Assembly: GCA_024220525.1 (NCBI GenBank)
Contig: JAMYWO010000406.1
Span: 1-30,683 of the forward strand
From: Cochliopodium minus
Taxonomy: Eukaryota > Discosea > Himatismenida > Cochliopodiidae
Direction of reading: 5' to 3'
DNA: 30,683 bases
In this document: positions 1-11,340 of the stretch, piece by piece
Layout: each line of letters begins with the position of its first letter
Position numbering within the stretch: the first letter of the stretch is position 1
The notes under the pieces: model-generated
What the model saw: only the letters and a program-made list of their open reading frames with translations
Told to the model about the DNA's origin: nothing
The model's database searches: none
Position numbers and translations under genes: made by a program

Positions 1-376
1 TAAAAAATAAAAAATAAAAAATAAAAAATAAAAAATAAAAAATAAAAAATAAAAAATAAAAAATGAAAAATGAAAAAAAACAAAATTAAATAAATAAAAA
101 TAATAAAAATTAAACAATGAATAATTAAACAACTTAAGAAAAAATCAAAATCAAATAAAACAAAAAATGAATGAATAAATGAATAAAAATAAAAAATAAA
201 ATTTGATTGAACAATATTTCAAAAATCAAAATCAAATGAAATAAAACAAAACAAAAAATGAATGAATAAAAATAAACAAAATAAACAAAAATAAAAACCA
301 AAATAAAAATTCAAAAATCAAATAAATAAATAAAAATAAAAATAAAAATAAAAATAAAAAAAATAAAATAAAATAC
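1..376. repeat. A-rich low-complexity intron with 7-nt microsatellite
   Basis: Bases 1-65 are a near-perfect tandem array of the 7-mer TAAAAAA, then degenerate A-rich sequence to about 376. It lies beyond the last visible donor (GT at 376-375 on the minus strand) of the ankyrin gene, so it is best read as that gene's next intron, cut by the window edge. I see no exon in it. Confidence 0.75.
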
Positions 377-3187
377 GTGCTGCAGTAAAACAAAAAAGGG
401 GTGATTCCTTCATTGTTGGAAATGTTGCAGTCTGCTTTGTGGGTCAAGAGACATTGGACGAGTTGCGAACTGAAATACTTTTTGTTTTCCATAATTAAAT
501 GCAAAGGTGTCTTTCCTCCATTGTTCTTCAAATTTACTTCCACTCCCGCTTCCAACTGAGAAAAAAAAATTTTAAATTAGTATTAAATAAATAAAAAAAT
601 CTTGATGAAATAAAAAATAAGTTAAAAATGTAAGTTTTAATAAATAAAAAATAAGTTCAAAATGTAAGTTTTAATAAATATAATAAATAAAAAATTAAAA
701 AATAGAAAAAATAAAAAATAAAAAATAAAAAATAAAAAATAAAAATAGATTAATAAATTAAAAAATTTGAAAAAAACTAATTAAACAAATTATTATGTGA
801 AGAGATTTTTTTACCAAAATTTTTATATTTAAATTTTCAAGAGTTTCATATTGGCACAATGTGTGAAGAGGAGTATCCCCATTTCGGTCTGCCACGTTCA
901 TATCCACCTTTTTTTCGGAAAGATAATTGATGAGGTCCAAGTCCAAGTTTCCATACTCACAGCAAATGTGAAATAAGTTTTCTCCGTTCAAATTTTTCTT
1001 TCAGAATAAAATAAAAATAAAAAAATAAAAAATGAAAAATGAAAAATAAAAGAAAAAAGAAAAAAGAAAAAAAAAATTAAAAATTGTGAAAATAAAAATA
1101 TTATTAATATAAATAAAAATAACAATCTAATTGAAAAATAAAATTAAAAATTAAATAAAATTCCACCTTTTCAAAAAGAACACTTAACTTTTCTAATTGA
1201 GAAATTTGGCTCATTTTGAATTTATGATTTTTGGCAAGATAATGAAGAACGTTGTTTCCCTTTCTACTAACAATGTTTTCGACACAATTTTCTGAGTCGA
1301 GAAAAAGATGGAGCATTTCGGGTGTAACCTTCTCGTTCTTGGCGAGTATTCGTAGGGGATTGTTGTGGGAGTTGATGTAGGGAGAAGAGAGGTTTACTAA
1401 GTAGGTGAGGATTTCTGTTGTGACATTTTGGTTGGCTGATAAGCTATGAATTGGAAGTAATTCACCTAATTTTTTATTTTTATTAAAAATAAAAAATAAA
1501 AAATGATAAAATTAATAAAATTAAAAAATAAAATAAAATTAAAAAAATAAAAATAAAAAACAAATAATAAATTAATAAATAATAAATTCGAAATAATTTG
1601 GAAATCAAAAACGAAAAACGAAAAAAAAATTTACTTTGATTATGTTGGCTAACGTCTGATTTCTTTTCGACCATCATAGCTATCATTTCAACAGAAATGT
1701 TTGGATTTTTACATACTTGGTGAAGAGGAGTGTTTCTTTGGGAGTCTGGATAGTTCATAAAAGCTTTTTTTTCGATCAAAAACTTGATTGCTTCAATGTT
1801 ACTTGTATTGGAGCATAAATTGAGAAAAGGTGTGTTCATATTTTTTGTTTCTTTGTTGATTCTTCCTTTGTATTTGTCCACAAAAATTTCCAGTATCTAA
1901 ATAAATTTATTTAAAAAAAAATTTGGAAAAAAAAATAAATAAATCAGTAAAAATGTAAACGAAATGTAAACGAAAATCCTTTAAATGTAATAAAAATAAT
2001 TAATCTTAAAAAATAGATAAAAATAAAAAAAAAAAATTTACATCTATCTTTGTTGACTTTATTGTGCAATAATGTTGGAAGAGGGAGTGAAGATAATCGA
2101 ACTTAGAAGAAATCAGTTTTTTTTTCACATACTTTGTCTCCATGAATATGAAGAACATTTCTTGGTCAAGTTTTTCATTGGAAAGCAATATTTGGAAAGG
2201 AAATCTGCCCTTGAAATCTTTATTCAAACAACAATAAATAATAAAAAAAATTTATGAAAAATTAAAAAAAGATTTATGAATTAAAATCAAAAAAATTACT
2301 TGTAAATATAAAAACAAAAAATAAAAAAGATTTAACTTAAACTAAAATTAAAGTTCAAAGAAAAAGAAATAAAAAAAATAATTTTTTTACCAATACTCGA
2401 CATTGAAGCTTCATTATCTAGCATGTACTTCAGGATTTCTTTATTTACTGTTTTGCTGTTACAAACACCTTGAAAAGCGCTTGTTTTATTTGAGGTGTTC
2501 ACACATGCGTTGTTCTCCACAAACAACTTGATGATGTTAATGTCTAGATCGTATGTTGAACAGTAATCTTCAAAGGGTGTTGATGTTCTATATGATTGAT
2601 TTTCATTCACACCTGCTTTAAGTTCCAACAAGTATTTTATTAAAACTTCGTTTCCTTTAGAAAAAATTAATGTAAAAAATTTTCTTTGTCAAGAATGCGC
2701 AACAATTAATATAAATAAAAGAATATATAATTTATATTCAAAAAATATTTTTCAACGAAAATATTATTTATTTTGTTGGATTATATTTATTACCTCTATT
2801 ATGACATAATGGAAGAATCATTGAATATTCAGAGTTTAGGCAATTAAAATTTATCTGTGCATTATATTCTATAATCAGCTTCAAATAATCGAGCCGTATC
2901 TTTTGATTATTGGAGAGATAATAGGATGGAATAAATCCATTAAAATTAGCAAGATTTATATTTGCTTTGAATTCCAATAAATTCTTCAACATCTCATATT
3001 TGCTTCCCTCCAAATGAGATTGTAGGATTAAATGGATGATAGAATTTCCATCATGATCTTTGGAATCTATTTCGATGGTTCCCTCTGTGATATCCTTGTA
3101 TTTTCTTTCGATGATGCTGTTCAGATTATCGATTTCAGGGCCATCCAAATAGAACCATCTTTTCATGTCAATTGCATTCCAATCCAT
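377..3187 (-). CDS. Ankyrin-repeat protein, 3' end beyond the left edge
   Basis: Seven exons on the minus strand: 3187-2794, 2654-2391, 2217-2042, 1896-1635, 1465-1167, 997-815 and 555-377. All splice phases close, giving about 585 residues before the open donor GTATTT at 376. The start ATG (3187-3185) gives MDWNAIDMKRW. Degenerate ankyrin repeats run through every exon: DGNSIIHLILQSH, NTPFLNLCSN, NTPLHQVCKN, GNNVLHYLAKN, GENLFHICCEYGN, GDTPLHTLCQYE and GKTPLHLIMENK, each followed by a helix with the pattern LLEFKANIN or LIEKKAFMN. Ankyrin proteins bind partner proteins; nothing here names the partner. No enzymatic domain or membrane segment is seen. The C-terminal domain, which would define the subfamily, lies outside the window. 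Spacing to the RCC1 gene on the same strand is under 200 bases. Confidence 0.85.
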
Positions 3188-3369
3188 TTTCTCTTTAAAA
3201 TTTTTTATTTTTTATTTTTTAAGATAAAAATTAAAAAAATTATATGAAGAAAAGCAATTTCTTCTTGGAAAATAAAAGAAAATTAAAAAAACTAAAATCA
3301 AAGTGAAAAAAATCCAAAAATAAAATTTTAATTAACTTTAGTTGGTCAATAAATAAAAAATTTCCTTTT

Positions 3370-5464
3370 TTAACATATGAAACAACCCTGCTTCTTTGTA
3401 GCCGAGAAAGAACCACCACCAAACGAATGAGGATCCAAAGAGCGGACAATAAAATGTACGACAGGTTTAGGAAACTTGAAAGACAACAGAGGCTGATATC
3501 TTTTCAAACAAAGCAAAAAGATTAAAATGGAATCTTTGAAAGAAATGGAGAACATTTTGTGAGTTTTAGGAGACCAATCTATCAAAGTGCCCGACAAAAA
3601 AAGAGGATAGCTGGTGAATCTCATGAGAAAAGTTGGCAAAGCTTTATTCTCTTTTCCTTTAATACCCAACTGTCCTTTTATTCAAATAAATAATTAAAAA
3701 AAAATTTGTTCAAACAAATACGAATTACCACTAGAATTGGATCCATACACAAACAAGTCTCCATTTTCTTTGAGAAACATGGTATGAAAAGATCCACAAT
3801 TAATAGTTTTAATGTCTGTCCCATTCTTCATTAAATAAGGCCGATCTTCGTGCTTGGTAACTTTCCCAATACCCAACTGTCCGTAAAGATTATTCCCAAA
3901 GCAGATAATATCTCCGTTTTCTTAATTTCAAAAAAGAGGTTTATTAACAAAAATTATTGTACTTGTATTGAAAAATATACTTTTATGCAGAAAGGTATGA
4001 AATGACCCACATGTGATACTTTTGATTGTATTGTCATTCATCAATAAGTGAGGAGTGTTTATATCTTTTTCTTTCACACTCACTCCCAGTTGCCCTGATT
4101 TCAATCAACAAATTTTACTTGAAGAAAGAATTAATGAAGAAGAAAAAAAATTACCATAAAAATTATTTCCAAACGAAAAAACATCTCCATTTCTCTTTAT
4201 TGTATTGAAAAAAAAAAAAATTATTTTATTTAAATTTGGTAGAAACTGATTTTTTGATTTTTTTTTTGAAGCAAACAATTTCTCAGCCTGTTTCAATATT
4301 ATTTATTTTAATGTTAAAAAAAAATTCACATTGTATACTATAGAATGATACCCTCCTAAAGCAACCATTTTAATGGGAGCACCCTCCATGAACAAATGTG
4401 GAGCACTTTTATTTTCAGTGTTACCCAAACCTTACAAGAAGTTTTTAAGATAAAATGAAAACTTTTTGATCGGATAAATTATTTACCCAGCTGTCCTTTG
4501 TTGTTTAATCCCATCACATATAATTCGCCATTGAATTTATGAATGAAAGTATGATTAACCCCACCTTAAAAAAATTTTAATTTAATTAAAATGAATATTA
4601 TATTATTTAAAAACCCCTCTTACAATATATATTCTTAATATCCGGATCTTTCATTGTTAAAACAGGTTTGTTTTGGTAATCTCCATTAACAATCCCTTAT
4701 AATATTTTCAAAAAATAAAAATGCTAGTAACGAAGTTTAGTTAAAAAAGCAATATTTTTATTTTTACCAAGTTGACCATGCCTGTTTTTGCCAAATGCAT
4801 AAACTTCTCCATTCTTCTTCAAAATCATGGCAAACCTTCCTCCACTAAAATTTTTATTTAAAAAACAAAAGATATGAAAATGATTTTCATATTTATAATT
4901 TTAATTTGATTGTTTAAATTGAAAACAGTTTTTTAATGATTATTTAATTTTTTTAATTTTTTATTTGGTCACATTTCAGTTTTATTGTTTTAAAAAAATT
5001 TTGACAGTTTTTTACCAATGAATAGATTTAATTTCGGGATCTTCCATTAAAAGATGAAATTTTCCGACATGTTCCCTGTGACCAAGCCCAAGTTCTCCAT
5101 AAAGGTTATACCCGCAACACAACAGCTGGCCATTCTTCCTCAGTACAAAGGTGCTGAATGATCCACATTGAACTGATTTTATCTCATCATCTTGCATTAT
5201 CAATACAGGTTGATCTTGATCATTGATATCATCAATCCCTAATTGTCCTATATAATTGATATATTCAAATATAATGCAAAACATGTTTTAAAAAGATTTA
5301 TTAAACTCATTTTTATACCAAATTCATTCGATCCAAATCCATATAGCTTATTTTCTATTTTAACAACAAAGGGTAATTTTATTTCAAAACAAATATTGAT
5401 TTTTTTTATATTTACCCACCAAGATGATGGAATGATTGGACAGATTTGAATTACTCTTATACAT
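3370..5464 (-). CDS. RCC1-repeat (seven-bladed propeller) protein with C-terminal CaaX-like motif
   Basis: Eleven exons on the minus strand: 5464-5416, 5354-5319, 5247-5016, 4844-4768, 4695-4624, 4564-4487, 4430-4330, 4194-4155, 4094-3981, 3920-3729 and 3674-3370. Phases close to 431 residues. Hallmark RCC1 strings recur: LYGFGSNEFGQLG, VYAFGKNRHGQLG, LYVMGLNNKGQLG, VFSFGNNFYGQLG, ICFGNNLYGQLG and LFVYGSNSSGQLG, alternating with IKS(V/I)xCGSFxTF. These build about seven propeller blades. RCC1 proteins range from Ran exchange factors to scaffolds; no BTB or kinase domain is present. After the last blade an extra helical module starts at IDWSPKTHKMF and is shared with the Sel1 protein at 10142-11242. 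The protein ends KKQGCFIC. The frame stays open upstream of the chosen ATG as far as a TAG near 5540, so a further 5' exon is possible. Confidence 0.88.
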
Positions 5465-5939
5465 TCCCTTCCCGCCCAAATAAAATCCTTGGATTAATTT
5501 TTGTGTACTGAAATCAACTTTCCTCCTTTTTGATATTTTATCCTAATCTTATTATATGGTGGATAAACTTGTTATTTCTCTTTGCTTTAATGATAATCCA
5601 AATTAAATTAATGCTAGCAATGTAATTTCCCTTTTTTTATTTTCAGATAAATTTGTTTAGTGAGAAAAATTAGATATTTCAAATAATCGATTACAAGATA
5701 TAACAAGTGCAATTATCTAAATTCATCTTGGATATTTTAACTTTAAAAACTGAAAGAGATTTCAGAAGAAAAATTAATTTACTTCAAACAAATAAAAATT
5801 TTTTCCTTTGAAAAAAACTATTCAGATTGGTTGACATTAACTGATGCTTTTATCTTGATAGAAAATATTTTTTGTATAAAGACCATCCTTTCTAAAAATA
5901 AAAATTTATAAAAAAAAAGACGGTTTAAAATTATATTAA
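5465..5939. other. Divergent intergenic region
   Basis: This 475-base region separates the minus-strand RCC1 gene from the plus-strand DUF1765-like gene and should hold both promoters. The part next to the RCC1 ATG (to about 5535) stays open in the RCC1 frame and could be coding. The rest is AT-rich without a recognised motif. A short minus-strand reading frame starting at an ATG near 5733 has a possible donor but cannot be tied to the RCC1 gene. Confidence 0.5.
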
Positions 5940-7845
5940 ATGGAATGGCTGAATCTTTTGAAGAGTAAAGTTGCATCAGTATGGGAGGATAGAAAAGTGA
6001 AACAAAAGGAGAAATGGACCATTAATATCGAGAAGGATTTCATCACGTTGAGCAATCTTCTGAATACACAATTAAAAAACAAAGTGAGTTATAACAAACA
6101 AGCCAATGAGTTGTTGGCGGACAATATCGAATATCTTAAAATAGCGAAATTTTATTATCAAGATGAACAATCACAATTGATTGCTAAAGATCTGATGTTG
6201 AAGCTCTGGGATAATTTGATCAAAACCATGGATATAATAGCAACAGGATCTATTTATAATTATTATAAAGCTCTTATATTTTTGATAAGGAGAAATGAAT
6301 TTGGACCTAGTTGCATAAGATCCAACAATACATCCAACAAATTGGAAATTTCTCCAAATGATGAAAAGATCTGCGTGGAATATCGCAAAATGCTTTTCTT
6401 GACACAAGAATGGGTGCAAGAGAAGATATCACCAGAGGAGATCATAGATCCCTTGACCAAATCTGTCAAGAGAGTCAAACGCACACCCACATATTTATTT
6501 TCTTCCTTTGTGGCTAATGTTTTGGCGATCAATTCGTTTCATATACCTGAGATGTTGGATTCTTTCATCAAAATCATTTCAGCAGGTAAAAATCTTTTCA
6601 CAAAAACAAAAAAATATATTTTTTATATTCAGGAGCAATGAGAATATTGTTAAGATATTTTAAAAATTCACTTAATAATCTAATTCAAAATTCAAAATAA
6701 AATTATATTTATCTGGTTTTGGTCCAGTTGCTATTATTGAAATGCAAAACATTTATATATCCTTCCTATAAAAAAGATTTATACTTTTTCAAATTAATTA
6801 CACGTTAATAACACATTTAATAAATTATATTCTTCAAAATAATCATAAAATTATAAATGATATAAATGCTCATATTACATCTATCCATTTTCTCATTATC
6901 TGATTTTATAATCATCAATAATATTCCCCTTTCTTTAATCAAATCAAAAGAAACAATGGATTCTCCAGAATTTTTGGGAGAATGGATGAATCAAGTGACA
7001 CCAAGCGAATGGAGAGGAGATTTCTCATCCTCCTACGAAAACAAACATCCCAACTACATCGATCCCTACATCGCCAAAGATCTCAAGGAAAGCATCGATG
7101 ATTACGATAAAGATCTGCTTGTCGAATTCCCTTCCTTGTTTCAGTGGAAATTGTTTCACAAGATGATTGCCAAAAAGAATGATAATCTCTATGAAAGATT
7201 CTCTCAAAGTAAAAAAAAAATCTTTAAATCATTCAAAATTTACAACAAATTTCAATCCTTTTTTGTTTTTTGATTATAAAATTATTTTCTTTCTTCAAAA
7301 AATTTAAAACTAATTTGTATTTAAACAAAGAAAAATTATTTTCAATTTTTCATAGTTTTTTTATAAAGAGGAGATAATCAATAAATCTCCTCTTAATACT
7401 TTTCCATCGAAATTTTTTTTAAAAAAAAATACAAAAATGAAATACAAAAACTTAGTTGGTTACAACATTTCCAAATACTCCAAATTTTTCAAAAAAAAAA
7501 AAATTTAAAAGAGGAGATAAACCATAAAACATCCTCTTGTTTAAACTAATTTTCTATTTACTATTAATTTATTTTTCTTTTTTAAGATCAACAAAGTTGG
7601 TGCGATGTTATAGATATCGAAAGCGGAATTTACTTTCTCTTTTTGAAGGCTTGGGTTGAGCATGTTCAGTTTGTTATTGAGGAGACTGGTAAAAAGAAAA
7701 TTGATTGGAAAAAGATTGTTGGTTTCAAAACATTCGTGAGGGTAAAAAAAATCAAAAAATATAAAAAATAAAAAATAAAAAATAAAAAATATAAATAAAT
7801 AAAAAAATTAAACAAAAAGAAAAATAAAAATAAAAATTAAAAATG

Positions 7846-7881
<36 letters not shown>

Positions 7882-9650
7882 AAATAAAAAATAAAAAATA
7901 AAAAATAAAAAATAAAAAATAAAAAATAAAAAATAAATTTAAAACAAAAATAACTAAAAAAATAAAAAACGAGAAATAATTAATTAATTAAAAATATTTA
8001 TTTAATGTTATAAAATAAAATATACTTAATTAAAAAATAAACTGAAATAAAAAATAATAAACAAAAAATAAAAAATGAAAAATTAAAGTAATAAATAAAT
8101 AATAAACAAAATTAAAAAAATAATAAAAAAATAAAATAAAAAACAAAAAATAAAAAATAAAAAATAAAAAATGGAAAATAATAATTAAAATAAAAAAATA
8201 AAATAAAAAAATAAAAAACAAAATATTATTTTCAAAAGGGATTTCTTTACGGGATGAAAAAATCGAAACAACTAAACAGAATGATACAGGACTGCTCCGT
8301 CACTCTCCTCAGTTGCGAGCCTGTCCTCATCGACTATTACATCAAAGTGTGCTTCACCACCACCAACGTGCACGACCTCACCTCCCTCCTCGACACCCTC
8401 ACCAACCTCGAGATGTGGTTCCGCTGTTTGAAGAAGAACCAGGCTGTCATTCCCAGCTCTTTTGATCACACTTTCTTTTGTAAGGGTATGGACATCATTT
8501 TTGAGCATGATCATCATGTTCCTATTTCTAAGGTAAAAAAAAAAAAAAATAAAAAAATTTTTTTTAAAAAAAATTAATTCGCAATAAATTAAGAAATCAA
8601 ATGACAATAAAGAAATTTAAAATTTTATTGAATATTGCAAGGAATAAAAAAATTTTAAATATTGAATAAAATAATAAAAATAAAATCAAAATAAAAACAA
8701 AAAAAAATGAAAAAACTATTGTTATCTAATAATGTTTATTTATCTAAAAATAAGTAAGAAATCACAATAAAAAATAAAATAAAAAATTTAAATAAAAAAT
8801 TTTAAATAAGAATAAATTTTGATTAAAACAAATTTAAAAAACATAAATGATTAAAATTATTAAAAAACATCGTTAAATAAATTTATGAACAACAAAAGAT
8901 ATTTAAAAAATTTTAAATTCAAAAATAAAATAAAAATAATTTTTTTTTTTTTTATCTAAATGATTTTATTTTTTTTTTTCCCAATTTACTCAATTTTTTT
9001 TAAAGGTGCTGAACCTTTTGTTCAACTTCTCAGAACTTTTCGGCGACGAATCTAGAAGAGCAATATACGGCAACCTCCTCATCCAAAAATATTTCTTCAA
9101 GTTCTTTCTTCACTGGGACATCGTAATCAGATCCACTTTCCATCAACTGCTCGTTTTCAGGTGTTTGAAAAATAAAAGAAAGGACATCAGAGGTGTCCAA
9201 TCTAAATCTGAATATTTCAGAAGTAAATTTTTTTTTTATTATTTTTTTTTTTCGAATTATTTATTTTATTTTAATATTTTTTTCTGAATTATTTTATTTT
9301 TAAAAAATTTTTAATAATATTTTTCTTTTATTTGAATTTTGTTTTTGTAATTTAATGAAATAGATTTTCGTTTTTTTAAATTAAACTTTATTTTTTCATT
9401 TTATTTTTAAGATCCCCAATTCGAAGTAGACACTGTATTATTTTCCAAAATCGAATCACATGTCAGAATGGTCAAAGAACACCAAAAAAACAAGAAACAC
9501 GACAACCTCATCCCCATCTCCCTCGAATGCTACATCCCGCGAGCTCTCGTCGAATACCGAAATTTACTGGAGAAATACCAAGTGTGGGAGTCTGGAAATT
9601 CTCCTCTTCCTAACCTTGTTAGTTATCAACAGAAGGAGTACAAGGTGTGA
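5940..9650 (+). CDS. DUF1765-like conserved eukaryotic protein
   Basis: Six exons: 5940-6585, 6951-7208, 7587-7741, 8239-8532, 9006-9222 and 9412-9650. Phases close to 602 residues ending EYKV before TGA. The protein is all-helical in appearance, with no signal peptide. Recognisable blocks are NYIDPYIAKDL near residue 250, FPSLFQWKLFHKMI, WCDVIDIESGIYFLFLKAW, and LLFNFSELFGDESRR followed by KYFFKFFLHWDIVIRSTFH in exon 5. The last two resemble, from memory, the DUF1765 family of fungi and amoebae, whose role is not known; this was not tested by search. The exon 1 to exon 2 junction is the least certain: an alternative acceptor (CAG at 6631-6633) would add an in-frame stretch GAMRILLRYF that hits a stop unless spliced again. 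Introns are A- or T-rich; the one at 7209-7586 carries two hairpins. It is transcribed away from the RCC1 gene. Confidence 0.7.
7366..7394 (+). repeat. Hairpin 1 in an intron (10-bp perfect stem)
   Basis: AAGAGGAGAT at 7366-7375 pairs perfectly with ATCTCCTCTT at 7385-7394 around a 9-nt loop. It lies in the intron at 7209-7586 and is one of the few G/C-containing stretches there. Confidence 0.8.
7505..7545 (+). repeat. Hairpin 2 in the same intron (imperfect stem)
   Basis: The left arm AAGAGGAGAT (7509-7518) is identical to that of hairpin 1. The right arm ATCCTCTT (7531-7538) pairs with a two-base bulge. Flanking TTTAAA and TTTAAA sequences extend the stem. It sits about 140 nt after hairpin 1 in the same orientation. 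Confidence 0.7.
7850..7937 (+). repeat. 7-nt microsatellite (A6T) in an intron
   Basis: A run of about ten AAAAAAT units with period 7, inside the 7742-8238 intron of the DUF1765-like gene. It has the same unit as the array at 1-65 and similar tracts at 13890-13936. Confidence 0.9.
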
Positions 9651-10141
9651 TCTTATATTGGAGTTTTTTCAATATCATCTTGTACTTTTTTTTGTATGGG
9701 AAAAAAAAAATTATTTTTTCTCCTTTCTTCTTTGTTTTTTGTTTGTTTTTGTTTTGTTTGGAAAATTTTATTTTATTTTTTTGTTTTTGTAATTATCTCT
9801 TTTTTTTATTCAAACAAAACAAATTCTTATTTTCAATAAAAAATAAAACAATATAAAAAAAACTTTCACATTTTTTTTTTTCTTCTTGTGTTTCAAAAAA
9901 AAAAAGAGATAATGAGAATTTTATTTTTTTTAATGTATTTTTCTTGTGTATTCATCTTGAAATATCACTTTCATAAACCTGTTTATTCAAAGCAAAATGA
10001 AAATTAATAAGAGTTATTTACCACTATTTAAATATTATTGTCTTTCATCATAACCCACAAAAATCAATTAACATTCTTTAATAAAAAAGAATGATAAAAA
10101 ATGTAAAAAATAAATTCTTTGAATAAAAAAGAAAAAAAAAA
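9651..10141. other. Intergenic region, no gene seen
   Basis: The first part is T-rich (likely 3' UTR and terminator of the DUF1765-like gene), turning A-rich before the Sel1 start. Short frames here encode only Phe/Leu-rich low-complexity peptides. No RNA gene was recognised. Confidence 0.6.
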
Positions 10142-11242
10142 ATGAAAAAGAATTTTCAGAATGAAACTAACCAACCAAAAAAGATTGTTACTGAAAGAAA
10201 AAAGGAAGATGTTGAAAGAGAAAAAGAGATAGATTTGATGTTCAAACTTGTTCATGGAATCAATATCAAGATAGATAAAGAAAGAGCAAAAGAGATGGCT
10301 ATAGAAGGAGACAAAAAAGGATATCTCCTTGCCAAATACCTCATTCTCTTCAACGGATGGGAATGTAAAAAGGACAACAAAAAAGCATTTAAATGCTTAA
10401 AAGAAATGTACAGGAAGATAAATACAAGCAACAGAATCGAAACAGGATATACATTCACATTGATTGGAAAACATTATCTGGATGGATGCGGGGTGAAAAA
10501 GAATCTGATCAAATCAACGCAATTCTTCAAGAAGGGAGCAGAATATGGCAATTTGAGAGCGATGAGATATTTCGCCACATCAGATCAACAAAACATGAGG
10601 AAGGATCTTCTGATGAGATCAGCAGAGATGGGATGTTCTTCCTCAATGAATGTAGTGGGAAAGTTGATGCTCAAAGGAAGATTATCATTCAAAAAGGATG
10701 TGGAAAAGGGGGTTGAGTACTTACAAAAAGCAGCCAACTTTGGTTACGAAAGCTCCTTCTTGGCTCTCATCAAACACTACGATTCTGTTGGAGAACAAAC
10801 AAAGAGGATGGAAGCTACAGAAAAAGGAATGGAAATGGGAATTTCTTCATGTCTCGCACAACTTGCCAGAATTTACCAAGAAGGTGTTGAAAGAGATCTC
10901 GCCAAAGAGATTGATCTTCTTGAGAGATCTCATCGACCAGAAGAGAATGGCCATTCCCTCCTTCCTTTTCACTTACTCCACCGCAATAACAAACAGTATG
11001 ACCTTGCTGCTTCTTACTTGTACGAGTTTGTTTCTCTCCAAAACAATAGACGTTTCTCTCTGCTTTTCACCAAGTTTCTCAACAGAAAACAAGTGAGTTG
11101 GAGAAGAGAATACCATTCTTTCTTTGCCTACCAAAACAAGCAATTGTTACAAATGCAGTTGATCACTCTTCTTTTGGTCTCAAAGAACAAATCTATCACC
11201 ATCAACCTCATCAAGTTCCTTTGCCACTTTCAACAAAAATAG
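10142..11242 (+). CDS. Sel1-like repeat (TPR-type) protein, intronless
   Basis: A single open frame of 366 residues from ATG to TAG. The first 40 residues are basic and charged (KKEDVEREKEIDL). From about residue 50 come Sel1-like repeats, with typical A-x-x-G-[ND]-x-x-[AG] and G-x-x-x-A-x-x-[YF]-x-x-[AG]-A patterns: GKHYLDGCGVKKNLIKSTQF, FKKGAEYGNLRAMRYF, KDVEKGVEYLQKAANFGYES and LAQLARIYQEGVERDLAKEI. Sel1 repeats form helical solenoids that scaffold protein complexes. The last 50 residues are not Sel1 repeats: VSWRREYHSFFAYQN, then LITLLLVSKNK and NLIKFLCHF, matching the arrangement at the C terminus of the RCC1 protein at 3370-5464. There is no signal peptide or membrane segment. The lack of introns contrasts with its neighbours and with Sel1 proteins of the ER degradation pathway, so it is not SEL1L. 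Confidence 0.85.
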   Translation: MKKNFQNETNQPKKIVTERKKEDVEREKEIDLMFKLVHGINIKIDKERAKEMAIEGDKKGYLLAKYLILFNGWECKKDNKKAFKCLKEMYRKINTSNRIETGYTFTLIGKHYLDGCGVKKNLIKSTQFFKKGAEYGNLRAMRYFATSDQQNMRKDLLMRSAEMGCSSSMNVVGKLMLKGRLSFKKDVEKGVEYLQKAANFGYESSFLALIKHYDSVGEQTKRMEATEKGMEMGISSCLAQLARIYQEGVERDLAKEIDLLERSHRPEENGHSLLPFHLLHRNNKQYDLAASYLYEFVSLQNNRRFSLLFTKFLNRKQVSWRREYHSFFAYQNKQLLQMQLITLLLVSKNKSITINLIKFLCHFQQK

Positions 11243-11340
11243 GCCACTTTATTCAAAAAAAAAAAAAAAAAAGATATGAATTAAAAATATAAGAATCAAA
11301 AAAAAAAAAATTGAAAATATTTTTTTTGAATAAAAAAAAA

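Noticed and set aside
4240-4288. Extra exon in the RCC1 gene after AAACAG (AEKLFASKKKSKNQF)
   Set aside because: It would interrupt a propeller blade between SIVYN and RNGDVFSFG, which join directly in phase 0.
8030-8221. Phe/Ile/Leu-rich minus-strand frames, with a similar plus-strand one at 20185-20367
   Set aside because: Low-complexity intron sequence; the apparent membrane proteins are an artefact of A- or T-rich DNA.
10393-11096. Alternative frames inside the Sel1 gene (107 and 132 residues)
   Set aside because: They overlap the 366-residue frame that carries the Sel1 repeats and have no domain sense of their own.
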